Positions 42,503-50,153 of a stretch of DNA of 64,000 nt are shown piece by piece (the first letter of the stretch is position 1; every line of letters starts with the position of its first letter). Origin of the DNA: Cryobacterium lactosi (lineage in GTDB: Bacteria; Actinomycetota; Actinomycetes; Actinomycetales; Microbacteriaceae); NCBI RefSeq assembly GCF_004403945.1, contig NZ_SOHM01000012.1, positions 62,001 through 126,000 on the forward strand. Direction: 5' to 3'. The position numbers were made by a program, and so were the translations under genes. The notes beneath the pieces are model-generated. The model worked only from the letters and a program-made list of their open reading frames with translations, had not been told where the DNA came from and searched no databases.

Positions 42503-44141
42503 GATTGGCCTCCGAGACCTTGCCGTCGGCTCGTTGCAGGTAGATGTCCAGGCACACGGTGGTACCGGGGACGATTCCGTCCACGGTGATGTCCGCCGTC
42601 GTGCTCAGGGAGGGCTGTGCCGGGTTCTCAGCGCGGGCCCACCGGTAGACGTCGCCCTCCTCCGGGCTGGGGTTGCTCACGGTGAAGGTGACCTGGGTGC
42701 CGTCCACCGAGGTCGCCGTGCCGTCGAGCACCGGGGCCGGCACCCCGGCGGCGACGTTGGCGCCGCCGGGGTCGGCCGGCGCCGGGGATTTTGTGGGAGT
42801 CAGGGCCGAACCGTCGGCGCCTGTGAGCACCACAGCGGTGGCGACGGCGCCGACAAGCAGGGCACCGGCCACGATGGAGCCGATCAGCAGCAACGGGCGT
42901 CGCCGCGGATGGTTCTCGACGGGGGCGGCCGGCTCGTCGACGGATGCCGGGACTGCGTCCGGCACGGGCGCGGCCGCCGGGCGCACGGCGCCGCGGGGAC
43001 GCACCACAGTGCGCTCCCTGACCGGCTCGATGACTCGGGCGCCACGCACCCGGGTGGCGTCGGCTGAGCTCGGTTCTTCCGGCGCGACTTCGGGTGCCGG
43101 GCGAGCAGGCGCGGCCGCCGGCGCTTGGGCGGCGATCGACACCACCGACCTGGCCCGGGTCTCGTCGTCGCCGGCCGGCGCATCCGGCTTGACGTGCTGC
43201 ACACCCGCGCCGGTGGGGATATCGATGCCCGTCGGTGCGTAGCCCAGTTCCAACTCCACCCGTTGCAGGGCGCGGGCGAAGTCCACGGCCGTGGCGAATC
43301 TGTCGTCGCGCCGGGTCGCCATGGCCTTGGCCAGCACCGCCACGAGCGCGCGCGGCACGTCGTCGCGGCCGATGGGAGTGATGGCGCCGCGTTCGATGCG
43401 CCCGACGAGGTCCAGGGTGCCGTTGGAGCGTCCGTGGATCTCGAACGGTGTCTGGCCGGCCAGCAGGGTGTGGATGGTGGCGGCCAGCGAGAAGACATCG
43501 CTGCGTACGTCTGGCCGGGGGTCGTCCTCGAACATCTCCGGCGGCGACCAGGGCACGCTCATGCCTACCGACTGGCTCTCTCCGGTGCCGGTGGATTCTG
43601 GTCCGGGCCGGCGGTGGCCGCCGGTGCTGGTCTGCACGGGCAGTTCCTCGTCAAGGCTCGACGAGATGCCGAAGTCGGTGAGGGCCGGCCAGCCGAAGTC
43701 GTTGGTGAGCACATTGGCCGGTTTGATGTCGCGGTGCAGGATGCCTGCGGAATGAGCGGTGGCTATCGCGCCGGCCAGGCGTACCCCGGTGCGCAGGGCG
43801 TCCTCGACGCCGAACTTCTCCCGCTTGTACCGCTCGGCCAGGCTCGGGCCCGAGCAATGCTCCATCACGAAGTACGGTCGTCCGTCGCCGGCGACGTCGG
43901 CGTGGTAGATCGTGACAATGTACGGGTGGGTCGACAGTTGCGCCATCAGGTTCGCTTCGTCGACGAACTGCGCCTGGGTCGAGGGGTTCAGCTGCTCGGT
44001 GAGCAGCACCTTCACCGCGACCCGGCGACGGGGCAGTCGTTGCTGATAGAGGAATACGTCGGAGAACCCGCCGGAGCCGAGGATGGAAAGGAATTCGTAG
44101 CCGGGCAGTTCGGGGGCGACGGAGGGCGGGCGGCGCATCAC
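42486..44141 (-). CDS. Transmembrane Ser/Thr protein kinase (Pkb2-like, PFNA-type cluster)
   Basis: A 551-residue eukaryotic-type kinase. The Gly-rich loop LGSGGFSDVF is at residues 21-30, the ATP-binding Lys is Lys44 in VAVKVL, the catalytic loop HRDIKPAN is at 136-143 and DFG at 156-158; all are intact. A Ser/Thr-rich activation segment (TSTGGHRRPGPESTGTGESQSVG) may be autophosphorylated. A cytoplasmic Ala/Pro-rich juxtamembrane region follows, then one transmembrane helix near 412-440 and an extracytoplasmic FN3-like domain of about 90 residues with two Cys. No PASTA repeats are present. The start overlaps the FHA stop by 4 bp. It is the likely sensor of the cluster. Confidence 0.93.
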   Translation of the reverse strand: MMRRPPSVAPELPGYEFLSILGSGGFSDVFLYQQRLPRRRVAVKVLLTEQLNPSTQAQFVDEANLMAQLSTHPYIVTIYHADVAGDGRPYFVMEHCSGPSLAERYKREKFGVEDALRTGVRLAGAIATAHSAGILHRDIKPANVLTNDFGWPALTDFGISSSLDEELPVQTSTGGHRRPGPESTGTGESQSVGMSVPWSPPEMFEDDPRPDVRSDVFSLAATIHTLLAGQTPFEIHGRSNGTLDLVGRIERGAITPIGRDDVPRALVAVLAKAMATRRDDRFATAVDFARALQRVELELGYAPTGIDIPTGAGVQHVKPDAPAGDDETRARSVVSIAAQAPAAAPARPAPEVAPEEPSSADATRVRGARVIEPVRERTVVRPRGAVRPAAAPVPDAVPASVDEPAAPVENHPRRRPLLLIGSIVAGALLVGAVATAVVLTGADGSALTPTKSPAPADPGGANVAAGVPAPVLDGTATSVDGTQVTFTVSNPSPEEGDVYRWARAENPAQPSLSTTADITVDGIVPGTTVCLDIYLQRADGKVSEANRACNR

Positions 44142-45502
44142 TCCTGCCCGACCGTGATGGTGATGCCGCTGCCGAGGTCGATGACGGTGCCGACGATGAC
44201 CGCGGTGGGCTCACCCTGGCGCAGTTTCTGGGCGGGCTTGCCGGGCAGGGCTACGAGAGTGCCGTTGCGCGAGTGCAGATCGGTGACCACCACGGTGTCC
44301 CCCTCGACGGTGAAATGCACGTGGTTGCGCGAGACATCTTGATCGGCACCGCCCAGACTCACCAGGCGGGGCACCAGGTCGCCGGACATCTTGCTGACGC
44401 TCGGCGCCCGGCCCACCCGGATGGGCTGGTTCAGCGGTTCCCGCACCCCGCTGGGCAGCAGCAGGTAGAGCCGCGGTGCGGAGGCGGGTGCCGGCGCGTC
44501 GGAGTCAGACCCGGCAGGGTTGCGGCGGCGCGAGTCGCGCAGTTTCCTGATATCACCGCTCATCACCGTGTGGCCGTCGTGGTCGCCGGGAACGTCGGCG
44601 ACGTCGACCGGGTCCGCGGCGCTCGCGCTGGCGTCGTCGTCCTCGGCGTCGGGCCGAACGGCCGCCTGTTCGACGCCGCGCATCACGGTCGCTCCGAACA
44701 GGTGGTCGTAGCCGCCGGTGAGGTCGGCGTCGTTCTCGACAACCGGGTCGGCAGCCGGTTCTACGGCGGTGATGTCAGAGATGGTCTGCTCGGCCATGGG
44801 CTGCTCGGCGATGGTCTGTTCGCTGGCGGGTTCGGAGATCGTGCGTTTGGGCACCGGCAGCGGCGCCGGTGCGGTCGCTGGCGCGGCAGCTGGTGCGACG
44901 GGCGGCACGATGTGCAGCGGCGGAACGATGTGTAGCGGCGCGTCCGCCCGAACGGGCTGAGCCGCACGGGCGCTGTCGACCGTCACATGGAGGCGGCGGG
45001 TGCGCACTATGCCCGACTCGAGGGGAAGGCCCGTTCCCGGCGACAGGGCGGCATGATCGTCCGTATCGGTCAGGTCGGCAGCCAGCGGCTCGGTGCCGGG
45101 CGCAGCGCTCACCGGCGCGGCGGTGATGTCCACCCCGGTGACGTCCGTCACGGAGCGTTCCACCCAGGTCGAGATGCCCAGGCCGCCGATCGACACGTGG
45201 CCGGCGGCGGTGGCCAGACTCACCACGACGTCCCCGCGCACGAAAACCCGCACGGTCGCCGGTGCCGCTGTGTCCCAGGACAGGAGCGCAAAGGGCGGGG
45301 TCTTGGACAGTCCCCCCGCGGTGAGTTCGTCGAGCACGGCGCGTGCGGCCTGCTCGGCGGGGACCGGGCCGGTCAGGCTCTCCCAGACCCTGGCCGTGGC
45401 AGCGGGTTCGGCGGCAGGAAACAGCACCAGACGGTCGCCCGTGGCGCCTGCCAGCCATCCGCCCCGATTGTCGTCGTCGTACGAAAGCACAGATCCCCCC
45501 AT
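44138..45502 (-). CDS. FHA domain protein with unknown N-terminal domain
   Basis: A 454-residue protein. The N-terminal 120 residues form an unrecognised alpha/beta domain (DDNRGGWLAGATGDRLVLFP; VRVFVRGDVVVSLATAAG). A long disordered Ala/Pro/Glu/Thr-rich middle contains short repeats (LHIVPP twice; several TI-SE/AEQ units) and many Thr residues that could be phosphorylated. A C-terminal FHA domain follows (about 345-450) with GRAPS, DVSRNH and DLHSRNGT intact. It sits between the PP2C phosphatase and the kinase and overlaps the kinase start by 4 bp, so it is probably a direct adaptor of the kinase. No membrane segment is visible. Confidence 0.85.
   Translation of the reverse strand: MGGSVLSYDDDNRGGWLAGATGDRLVLFPAAEPAATARVWESLTGPVPAEQAARAVLDELTAGGLSKTPPFALLSWDTAAPATVRVFVRGDVVVSLATAAGHVSIGGLGISTWVERSVTDVTGVDITAAPVSAAPGTEPLAADLTDTDDHAALSPGTGLPLESGIVRTRRLHVTVDSARAAQPVRADAPLHIVPPLHIVPPVAPAAAPATAPAPLPVPKRTISEPASEQTIAEQPMAEQTISDITAVEPAADPVVENDADLTGGYDHLFGATVMRGVEQAAVRPDAEDDDASASAADPVDVADVPGDHDGHTVMSGDIRKLRDSRRRNPAGSDSDAPAPASAPRLYLLLPSGVREPLNQPIRVGRAPSVSKMSGDLVPRLVSLGGADQDVSRNHVHFTVEGDTVVVTDLHSRNGTLVALPGKPAQKLRQGEPTAVIVGTVIDLGSGITITVGQE
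44901..44936. repeat. Two-copy 18-bp repeat in the FHA gene
   Basis: Two adjacent 18-bp units encode LHIVPP twice within the disordered linker. Confidence 0.55.
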
Positions 45503-45516
45503 TGCCTTGTTCGTAC

Positions 45517-46395
45517 CTACGGATTCGTGTTGCGCGGCCGAGTGTCTTCGAGGTGCTCGTGCATCCCGGCCGGTCGTTCGCGGGTCACATCGGTGTCATG
45601 GCCGGGGTCACCCCAGGTCGACTCGACGATGACGACGGTGACGTTGTCCCGGCCGCCCTTGGCCAGGGCGGCGGCGACAAGCACATCGGCCAAAGACCCC
45701 AGGTCCTCCGGCACGGTGTGCGAGGCCAACAGTTCGGCGATCTCGACCACCGACAGCTCCTTGGTGAGGCCGTCGGAGCAGATCAGGAAGGAGTGCCGTC
45801 CTGTCGCGGGCAGCAGCCAGACATCCGCGTCGACGAACTCGTCGGCACCGATGGCGCGGGTGATGACATTGCGGTCCGGGTGCTTTTCGGCATCCGTCGC
45901 CTTGATCAGGCCGGCATCCACCATCTCCTGCACCGCAGAATGGTCGACGCTGAGTTGTTCGAGGGTGCGGCCGTCCCAGGTGTAGATGCGCGAGTCACCG
46001 ATGTTGAAGGCCATCCAGTGGAAGCCGACGTCATCGCCGGCGTCAACGAACGCGACACCGGCCAGGGTGGTGCCGGAGACGGCCGTGCCGAAGTCGTCGG
46101 CTGCGCTGAGATCCCGCACAGCGTCGTTGGACGAGTGGATCGCATCGAGGATCCGCTCGGGGGTCGACGGTACGTCTTGTTCGATGTGATCGTTGAAAAC
46201 CCTGATGACGGTCTGGCTGGCGGCATCACCGTGGGCATGGCCGCCCATGCCATCAGCGACGAAGAACACGGGCGACTGCGCCAGGTAGCTGTCCTCGTTG
46301 ACCTTGCGTACGCGTCCGACGTCGCTGCCGGCACTGAAACTGAAATGCACGCTCGAGTTGCCGAGCGTGATCGCACTCTCACCGTTCACCGCCAT
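45517..46395 (-). CDS. PP2C-type Ser/Thr protein phosphatase (PrpC/Stp-like)
   Basis: A metal-dependent phosphatase expected to reverse the action of the clustered kinase. The PP2C motifs are intact: VGRVRKVNEDSYL, FFVADGMGGHAHGDAAS, SGTTLAGVAF, NIGDSRIYTW, VITRAIGA, FLICSDGLTKEL and GGRDNVTVVIVES. No membrane segment is visible, so it is cytoplasmic. I prefer ATG 46395 (292 residues), which has GGGG at 5-nt spacing; ATG 46419 would add 8 residues but its GGAG is only 1 nt from the start. It is the first gene of the cluster, 14 bp upstream of the FHA gene. Confidence 0.93.
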   Translation of the reverse strand: MAVNGESAITLGNSSVHFSFSAGSDVGRVRKVNEDSYLAQSPVFFVADGMGGHAHGDAASQTVIRVFNDHIEQDVPSTPERILDAIHSSNDAVRDLSAADDFGTAVSGTTLAGVAFVDAGDDVGFHWMAFNIGDSRIYTWDGRTLEQLSVDHSAVQEMVDAGLIKATDAEKHPDRNVITRAIGADEFVDADVWLLPATGRHSFLICSDGLTKELSVVEIAELLASHTVPEDLGSLADVLVAAALAKGGRDNVTVVIVESTWGDPGHDTDVTRERPAGMHEHLEDTRPRNTNP

Positions 46396-46511
46396 GTGCA
46401 CCCCGAAAGTCCCGTCCATGCTCCGACTCGAAGCGCTCCCGCCCCGTTCGGGGGAAGTGGAGCTACCACCGTACCAATTCCCCGGGCTCGTTCAGGCGCA
46501 GTCTGACCGGG

Positions 46512-47537
46512 TCATTCACCGGTTGTGGGAACGGGCTCGTCAACGGCGGCATTCCGCTCGCGGCGTGCATCCCTACGGGTCTTGATCAGGCTGGCGATGG
46601 TCGCGACGGCCATCGACACGATGATCACGGCCAGTGAAGTCCAGGTGTCGATCTCCGGCGCCCAGGTGAAGCCCTCGCCGCCGTTGAGGAACGGCACCTC
46701 GTTGTTGTGCAGGGCGTGGAAGACCAGCTTGACACCGATGAAGAAGAGGATGAATGCGATGCCGTACTTGAGGTATTCCAGGCGCTCGAGCAGCCCGCCG
46801 AGCAAGAAGTACAGCTGGCGCAGGCCCATCAGGGCGAACACATTGGCGGTGAAGACGATGAACGGGCTCTGGGTGATACCGAAGATGGCCGGGATCGAAT
46901 CCAGTGCGAAGATCAGGTCGGTGGTTCCGATAGCGATCAGCACGATCAGCATGGGCGTGAAGAGTCGACGGCCGTCGATGGTGGTGCGGATCTTCGCGCC
47001 GTCGAAGCCGGGCGAAATGCGGATGTGACGACGCAGGTAGCGCACCAGAGAGTTCTCCGCGTCGTCCTCGCCGCCTTCCTTGGCGAACGCCTGGTGGATG
47101 GCCGTGTAGAGCAGGAAAGCACCGAAGATGTAGAAGATCCAGCTGAAGTTCTCGATCAGCTGGGCGCCGAGCAGGATGAAGATGCCGCGTAGAACGAGGG
47201 CGATGATGATGCCGATCATCAGCACTTCCTGCTGGTACTTTCGCGGCACCGAGAACCTCGCCATGATGATGACGAAAACGAAGAGGTTGTCGATCGACAG
47301 ACTGTATTCGGTGAGCCAGCCGGCCAGGAACTGCCCGGCGTGTTCGCCGCCGCCGAAGATCAGCATCAGCAGCGCGAAAACCAGCGCCAGGCCGACGTAG
47401 AAGACCACCCAGAGAGTAGCTTCCCGGATAGACGGCACGTGCGGGCGTTTGTAGACGATCAGCAGGTCGGCGACGAGCACCAGGGTCAGGGCGACCAGCG
47501 AGATCACTTCGAAGGCGATCGGCAGCTCAAGATTCAC
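46512..47537 (-). CDS. TerC family integral membrane protein
   Basis: A 341-residue TerC/Alx-family protein with about nine hydrophobic helices. The family Asp motifs are visible in membrane helices: SLSIDNLFVFVIIM and GTTDLIFALDSIPAIFG. TerC proteins act in manganese export or loading of exported metalloproteins and, in some bacteria, tellurite resistance. I start at GTG 47537 (VNLELPIAFE), preceded by GAAAGG. The leader upstream has features of a yybP-ykoY manganese riboswitch, which fits a metal role. The PP2C gene follows on the same strand 116 bp downstream, so the TerC gene may be transcribed separately. Confidence 0.9.
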   Translation of the reverse strand: MNLELPIAFEVISLVALTLVLVADLLIVYKRPHVPSIREATLWVVFYVGLALVFALLMLIFGGGEHAGQFLAGWLTEYSLSIDNLFVFVIIMARFSVPRKYQQEVLMIGIIIALVLRGIFILLGAQLIENFSWIFYIFGAFLLYTAIHQAFAKEGGEDDAENSLVRYLRRHIRISPGFDGAKIRTTIDGRRLFTPMLIVLIAIGTTDLIFALDSIPAIFGITQSPFIVFTANVFALMGLRQLYFLLGGLLERLEYLKYGIAFILFFIGVKLVFHALHNNEVPFLNGGEGFTWAPEIDTWTSLAVIIVSMAVATIASLIKTRRDARRERNAAVDEPVPTTGE

Positions 47538-47557
47538 GAAAAAGGGGCCTTTCGGAG

Positions 47558-47650
47558 ATGCGGCGAATGCTGGGCGTTGACACCCGCGGCAGTGGGCCAC
47601 GCGGGGCCCCAGAGGGATGCTCCCCTACGCCCCTCAATGCTACTCCTCGC
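47558..47650 (-). ncRNA. Candidate yybP-ykoY-like (manganese) riboswitch in the terC leader
   Basis: On the minus strand the terC leader contains GTAGGGGAGCATCCC (core at 47620-47625) and, about 40 nt later, GTGTCAACGCCCA (47571-47581), separated by GC-rich pairing segments. This resembles the GGGGAGUA and UCAAC loops of the yybP-ykoY family, which often precedes TerC-family genes. The match is partial and I did not fold it. The outer boundaries are approximate. Confidence 0.4.
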
Positions 47651-47747
47651 GCGCTTCCCGCTTCCGCGCGGGCCGGCGAGAAGACGAAGGCCGCTGTCAA
47701 CCGGCTAGGGGATGGCCGCGGCAGCACGGCGGCGATAGCCTCGCGAT

Positions 47748-47894
47748 ATGAATGACGAAGAACTCCGAAAACTCGCTACGAAAAGGCTCAAGGCACGCCG
47801 GGACTTCTGGAATTTCTGCGGTGTCACCGAGCAAGCCAGCGACGAAGAAGTGAGCCGGCTCACCCGCCGTGACCAGCGCGGCGGGCAGGGCTGA
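47748..47894 (+). CDS. Small basic protein, 48 residues
   Basis: A short frame beginning MNDEELRKLATKRLKARRDFW with a tail rich in Glu, Asp and Arg. The opening resembles the start of actinobacterial 2TM-domain and similar small membrane proteins (the EELRKxAxKRLxxRRDFW pattern), but the hydrophobic helices are missing. It may be a truncated relative or an independent small cytoplasmic protein. A strong hairpin lies 23 bp after the stop, as expected for a real transcript end. No ribosome binding site is evident. Function unknown. Confidence 0.5.
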   Translation: MNDEELRKLATKRLKARRDFWNFCGVTEQASDEEVSRLTRRDQRGGQG

Positions 47895-47916
47895 CGCCGG
47901 ACCGGCACATGTAGAA

Positions 47917-47940
47917 CCGGCCGCCCCGAAGGGCGGCCGG
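47917..47940. terminator. Hairpin between the small ORF and the DoxX gene
   Basis: A perfect 10-bp stem (CCGGCCGCCC and complement) with a CGAA loop. It lies between convergent genes and could serve both strands. It lacks a long T-tract. Confidence 0.6.
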
Positions 47941-47960
47941 CCGGGTGATGCTGGCGCTGG

Positions 47961-48521
47961 CTAGACCAGCCAGGTGTACTTCTGCACGATCGGCAGGGCC
48001 TTCCAGGTCTTTCCGAAGCCCCAGGTGTCACCGGCCGAGAAGACGGCGACGACGATCAGCGCGAGCGCGTAGATGATGTGGTAGTCGACGAGCGGGTTCG
48101 TCGATGCAGCGCCGGCGGTGAAGGGCCACTCGGCCAGGTACATGAAGACCATGATGAGGCTGCCGGCGGCGGCGCTGATGCGCAGGCCGACGCCGAGCAT
48201 GACGGCAAGTCCCACGGCGATCATGCCGAGCATGAAGAGGAAGTCGACGAGCGGGCTGGCGATGCCGACGAAGAACGGCTGCAGCGGTCCGGTGACGCCG
48301 GGGCTGTTCAGGAAGCCCTGCGCCGGGGTGCCGCCATTGAGCCAGGCACGCTCGGCGGGAGTGGAGAAGCCCAGGCCGAAGGTCTTGTCAAGGAAGGCCC
48401 ACAGGAAGATGAATCCGGTGGCCAGGCGCAGCACCGCAAGGGTGCGACGCTGGAGCAGGGTGGTGCCGGTCGTCGCGGCGGGGGCGGTGACCGCTGCCCC
48501 GCGGGTGGTGGTGCTGGCCAT
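47961..48521 (-). CDS. DoxX family membrane protein
   Basis: A 186-residue protein with four hydrophobic helices (LAVLRLATGFIFLWAFLDK; LVDFLFMLGMIAVGLAVMLGVG; AAAGSLIMVFMYLAEW; IIYALALIVVAVFSAG), the DoxX/DoxD pattern. Relatives are the quinone-reducing subunit of thiosulfate:quinone oxidoreductases, or membrane partners of redox proteins; in many actinobacteria the role is unknown. FLDKTFGLGFSTP after helix 1 is typical of the actinobacterial members. GAGGAAA lies 7 nt before the ATG. It is a single-gene unit between a bidirectional hairpin and the tRNA-Glu terminator. Confidence 0.85.
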   Translation of the reverse strand: MASTTTRGAAVTAPAATTGTTLLQRRTLAVLRLATGFIFLWAFLDKTFGLGFSTPAERAWLNGGTPAQGFLNSPGVTGPLQPFFVGIASPLVDFLFMLGMIAVGLAVMLGVGLRISAAAGSLIMVFMYLAEWPFTAGAASTNPLVDYHIIYALALIVVAVFSAGDTWGFGKTWKALPIVQKYTWLV

Positions 48522-48630
48522 GGGATGGTTTCCTCTGTGTCGAATTCGAAGCCCCGTGTCGTCTGATACTGGACTGTGAATTCAAGACTCCCAGCCCTTT
48601 TTCAGCAATGACAGGGCCTAACGTCCCAAA

Positions 48631-48671
48631 AGAAAAAAGCCCGGCCTCCTTCGTGAAGAAGGAGACCGGGC
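48631..48671 (-). terminator. Rho-independent terminator of tRNA-Glu
   Basis: On the minus strand a 14-bp stem (one mismatch) with loop TTCAC is followed by TTTTTTCTTTT. It begins 6 nt after the tRNA 3' end. Confidence 0.9.
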
Positions 48672-48676
48672 GTTTG

Positions 48677-48749
48677 TGACCCCAACCGGATTCGAACCGG
48701 TGTTACCGCCGTGAGAGGGCGGTGTCCTAGGCCGCTAAACGATGGGGCC
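48677..48749 (-). tRNA. tRNA-Glu (anticodon CTC)
   Basis: A 73-nt gene on the minus strand beginning GGCCCCATCG, with the T-arm GGTTCGAATCC and the anticodon loop around CCTCTCA (anticodon CTC, reading GAG). The acceptor stem pairs GGCCCCA with TGGGGTC, with A as discriminator. CCA is not encoded. A promoter and a strong terminator flank it. Confidence 0.96.
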
Positions 48750-48766
48750 GTTTTTGCAACTTCACG

Positions 48767-48796
48767 AGTATGCCACAGGCTTGATACCGAGTTCAA
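48767..48796 (-). promoter_or_regulatory. Promoter of tRNA-Glu
   Basis: On the minus strand, TTGAAC, an 18-nt spacer and CATACT, ending 17 nt before the tRNA 5' end. It is the best sigma-70-like promoter seen in the window. Confidence 0.7.
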
Positions 48797-48928
48797 ATCG
48801 AGTGCGTCGTCCGCGCGTCGCTCGGGGCATCCGCTGCACCCGCCGGGATGCCGGGACCGGCTGCGGGTGCTCACAGGATGCGCGTGTCGCGCGTTGCCCG
48901 TGGTCTGATTTGGGTATTAGCTCGAGAC

Positions 48929-49567
48929 ATGAAGTTGACCAAACTGGAACATGCCGCACTCGTGATCGAAGCCTCGGGGCAGAAGCTTTTCGTCGATCCC
49001 GGATCGTTCACTACTGCTTTGACCGAGACAGCGAACGCGGCCGCTATCGTGATCACCCATGAGCACCCCGACCACTGGACGCCCGAGCAGCTGAACCGCG
49101 TGATCGCCATGAACCCCGGCGTACCCATCTACGGGCCGGCCGGGGTGGCCGCGGCTGCGGGCGACATCGCTGTGACCGTGGTCACCGAGGGTGACACCGT
49201 GAGCGCCGGGCCGTTCACGCTGAGATTCTTCGGCGAGAAGCATGCGGTTATCCACTCCTCGATCCCGGTGATCGACAACGTGGGCGTGCTCGTGAACGAT
49301 GAGCTCTTCTATCCGGGTGACGCGTTCACCGTTCCCGAGGGTGTCGCCGTGAAGACCCTGGCTGTACCTGCGGGAGCGCCGTGGCTGAAGATCAGCGAGG
49401 TCATCGACTATGTGCTCGCGGTCAAACCGGTGCGCAGCTTCCCCACCCACGAGATGGGACTGTCGCGCAGCGGCAAGGACCTCGCCAACTCTCGCATCAA
49501 GGCTGCCACCGAGCAGAACGGCGGCACCTTCTTCCCGCTCGAACCTCACGAATCGCTCGACCTGTAA
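48929..49567 (+). CDS. Metallo-beta-lactamase-fold hydrolase (UlaG-like)
   Basis: A 212-residue cytoplasmic protein of the metallo-beta-lactamase superfamily. The start MKLTKLEHAALVIE, with the metal motif THEHPDHW near residue 46, and further ligands in GEKHAVIH, YPGDAF and FPTHEMG, fits the UlaG-like lactonase/RomA group. The substrate is unknown. ATG 48929 is chosen because it starts at the first beta strand; the upstream frame runs back toward the tRNA promoter. The YCII gene follows 44 bp later and may be co-transcribed. Confidence 0.86.
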   Translation: MKLTKLEHAALVIEASGQKLFVDPGSFTTALTETANAAAIVITHEHPDHWTPEQLNRVIAMNPGVPIYGPAGVAAAAGDIAVTVVTEGDTVSAGPFTLRFFGEKHAVIHSSIPVIDNVGVLVNDELFYPGDAFTVPEGVAVKTLAVPAGAPWLKISEVIDYVLAVKPVRSFPTHEMGLSRSGKDLANSRIKAATEQNGGTFFPLEPHESLDL

Positions 49568-49611
49568 CCGCACTATCTGAACCACGCACCGCCTGAATCA
49601 AAGGAGATCTC

Positions 49612-49989
49612 ATGCGCTTCTCGTTGCTCATCATCAAGGCCGAGACCAGGGAAGGCGACATCTCCGAAGAGGAGCTGCCGCCATTCCGGGAGCTGTTCGA
49701 TGCGTATGCGGCCTCGCTGCAGGAGGTGGGCGCGCTCATTGCGGCAGACATTTTCCGGCCCGCCGCGGAGTCCACCACGGTGACGCTTCGCGGCGGCAGC
49801 CGGGAGGTGCGTGACGGACCGTACATAGACGCGGTCGAATCGCTCTCCGGCTGCTTCGTGATCGACGTGCCTAACCGGGCCACCGCACTGGACTGGGCCG
49901 AAAAATGCCCGGCGGCGCTCTACGGTGTCGTCGAGGTGCGACCGGCGGCGCTGGCCTTCCACGACGGACGCTGGCGCGGCGAGAGCTGA
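49612..49989 (+). CDS. YCII-related (DGPF) domain protein
   Basis: A 125-residue protein of the dimeric alpha/beta-barrel YCII/DGPF family. The family motif appears as REVRDGPYIDAVESLSGCFVID, near residues 63-84, with RFSLLIIKA at the N-terminus and CPAALYGVVEVRPA at the end. Such proteins are often encoded near ECF sigma factors; none is seen here. The reaction is unknown for most members. AAGGAG precedes the ATG at good spacing. No gene follows for 164 bp. Confidence 0.88.
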   Translation: MRFSLLIIKAETREGDISEEELPPFRELFDAYAASLQEVGALIAADIFRPAAESTTVTLRGGSREVRDGPYIDAVESLSGCFVIDVPNRATALDWAEKCPAALYGVVEVRPAALAFHDGRWRGES

Positions 49990-50153
49990 GCTCACCCCAC
50001 CGCGGCGAATCCCAACGGCGCAGACACAGAAGCACCACGAACGAATGTAAGGAAATCGGCCGCTACCGAGGATGCTTTTTCCAATCCCGTCCTTCTGATC
50101 TCACTTTTTCCTCATAGCGAGATATCCGTGGAGATCGGGCGACTTCTGTGGGC

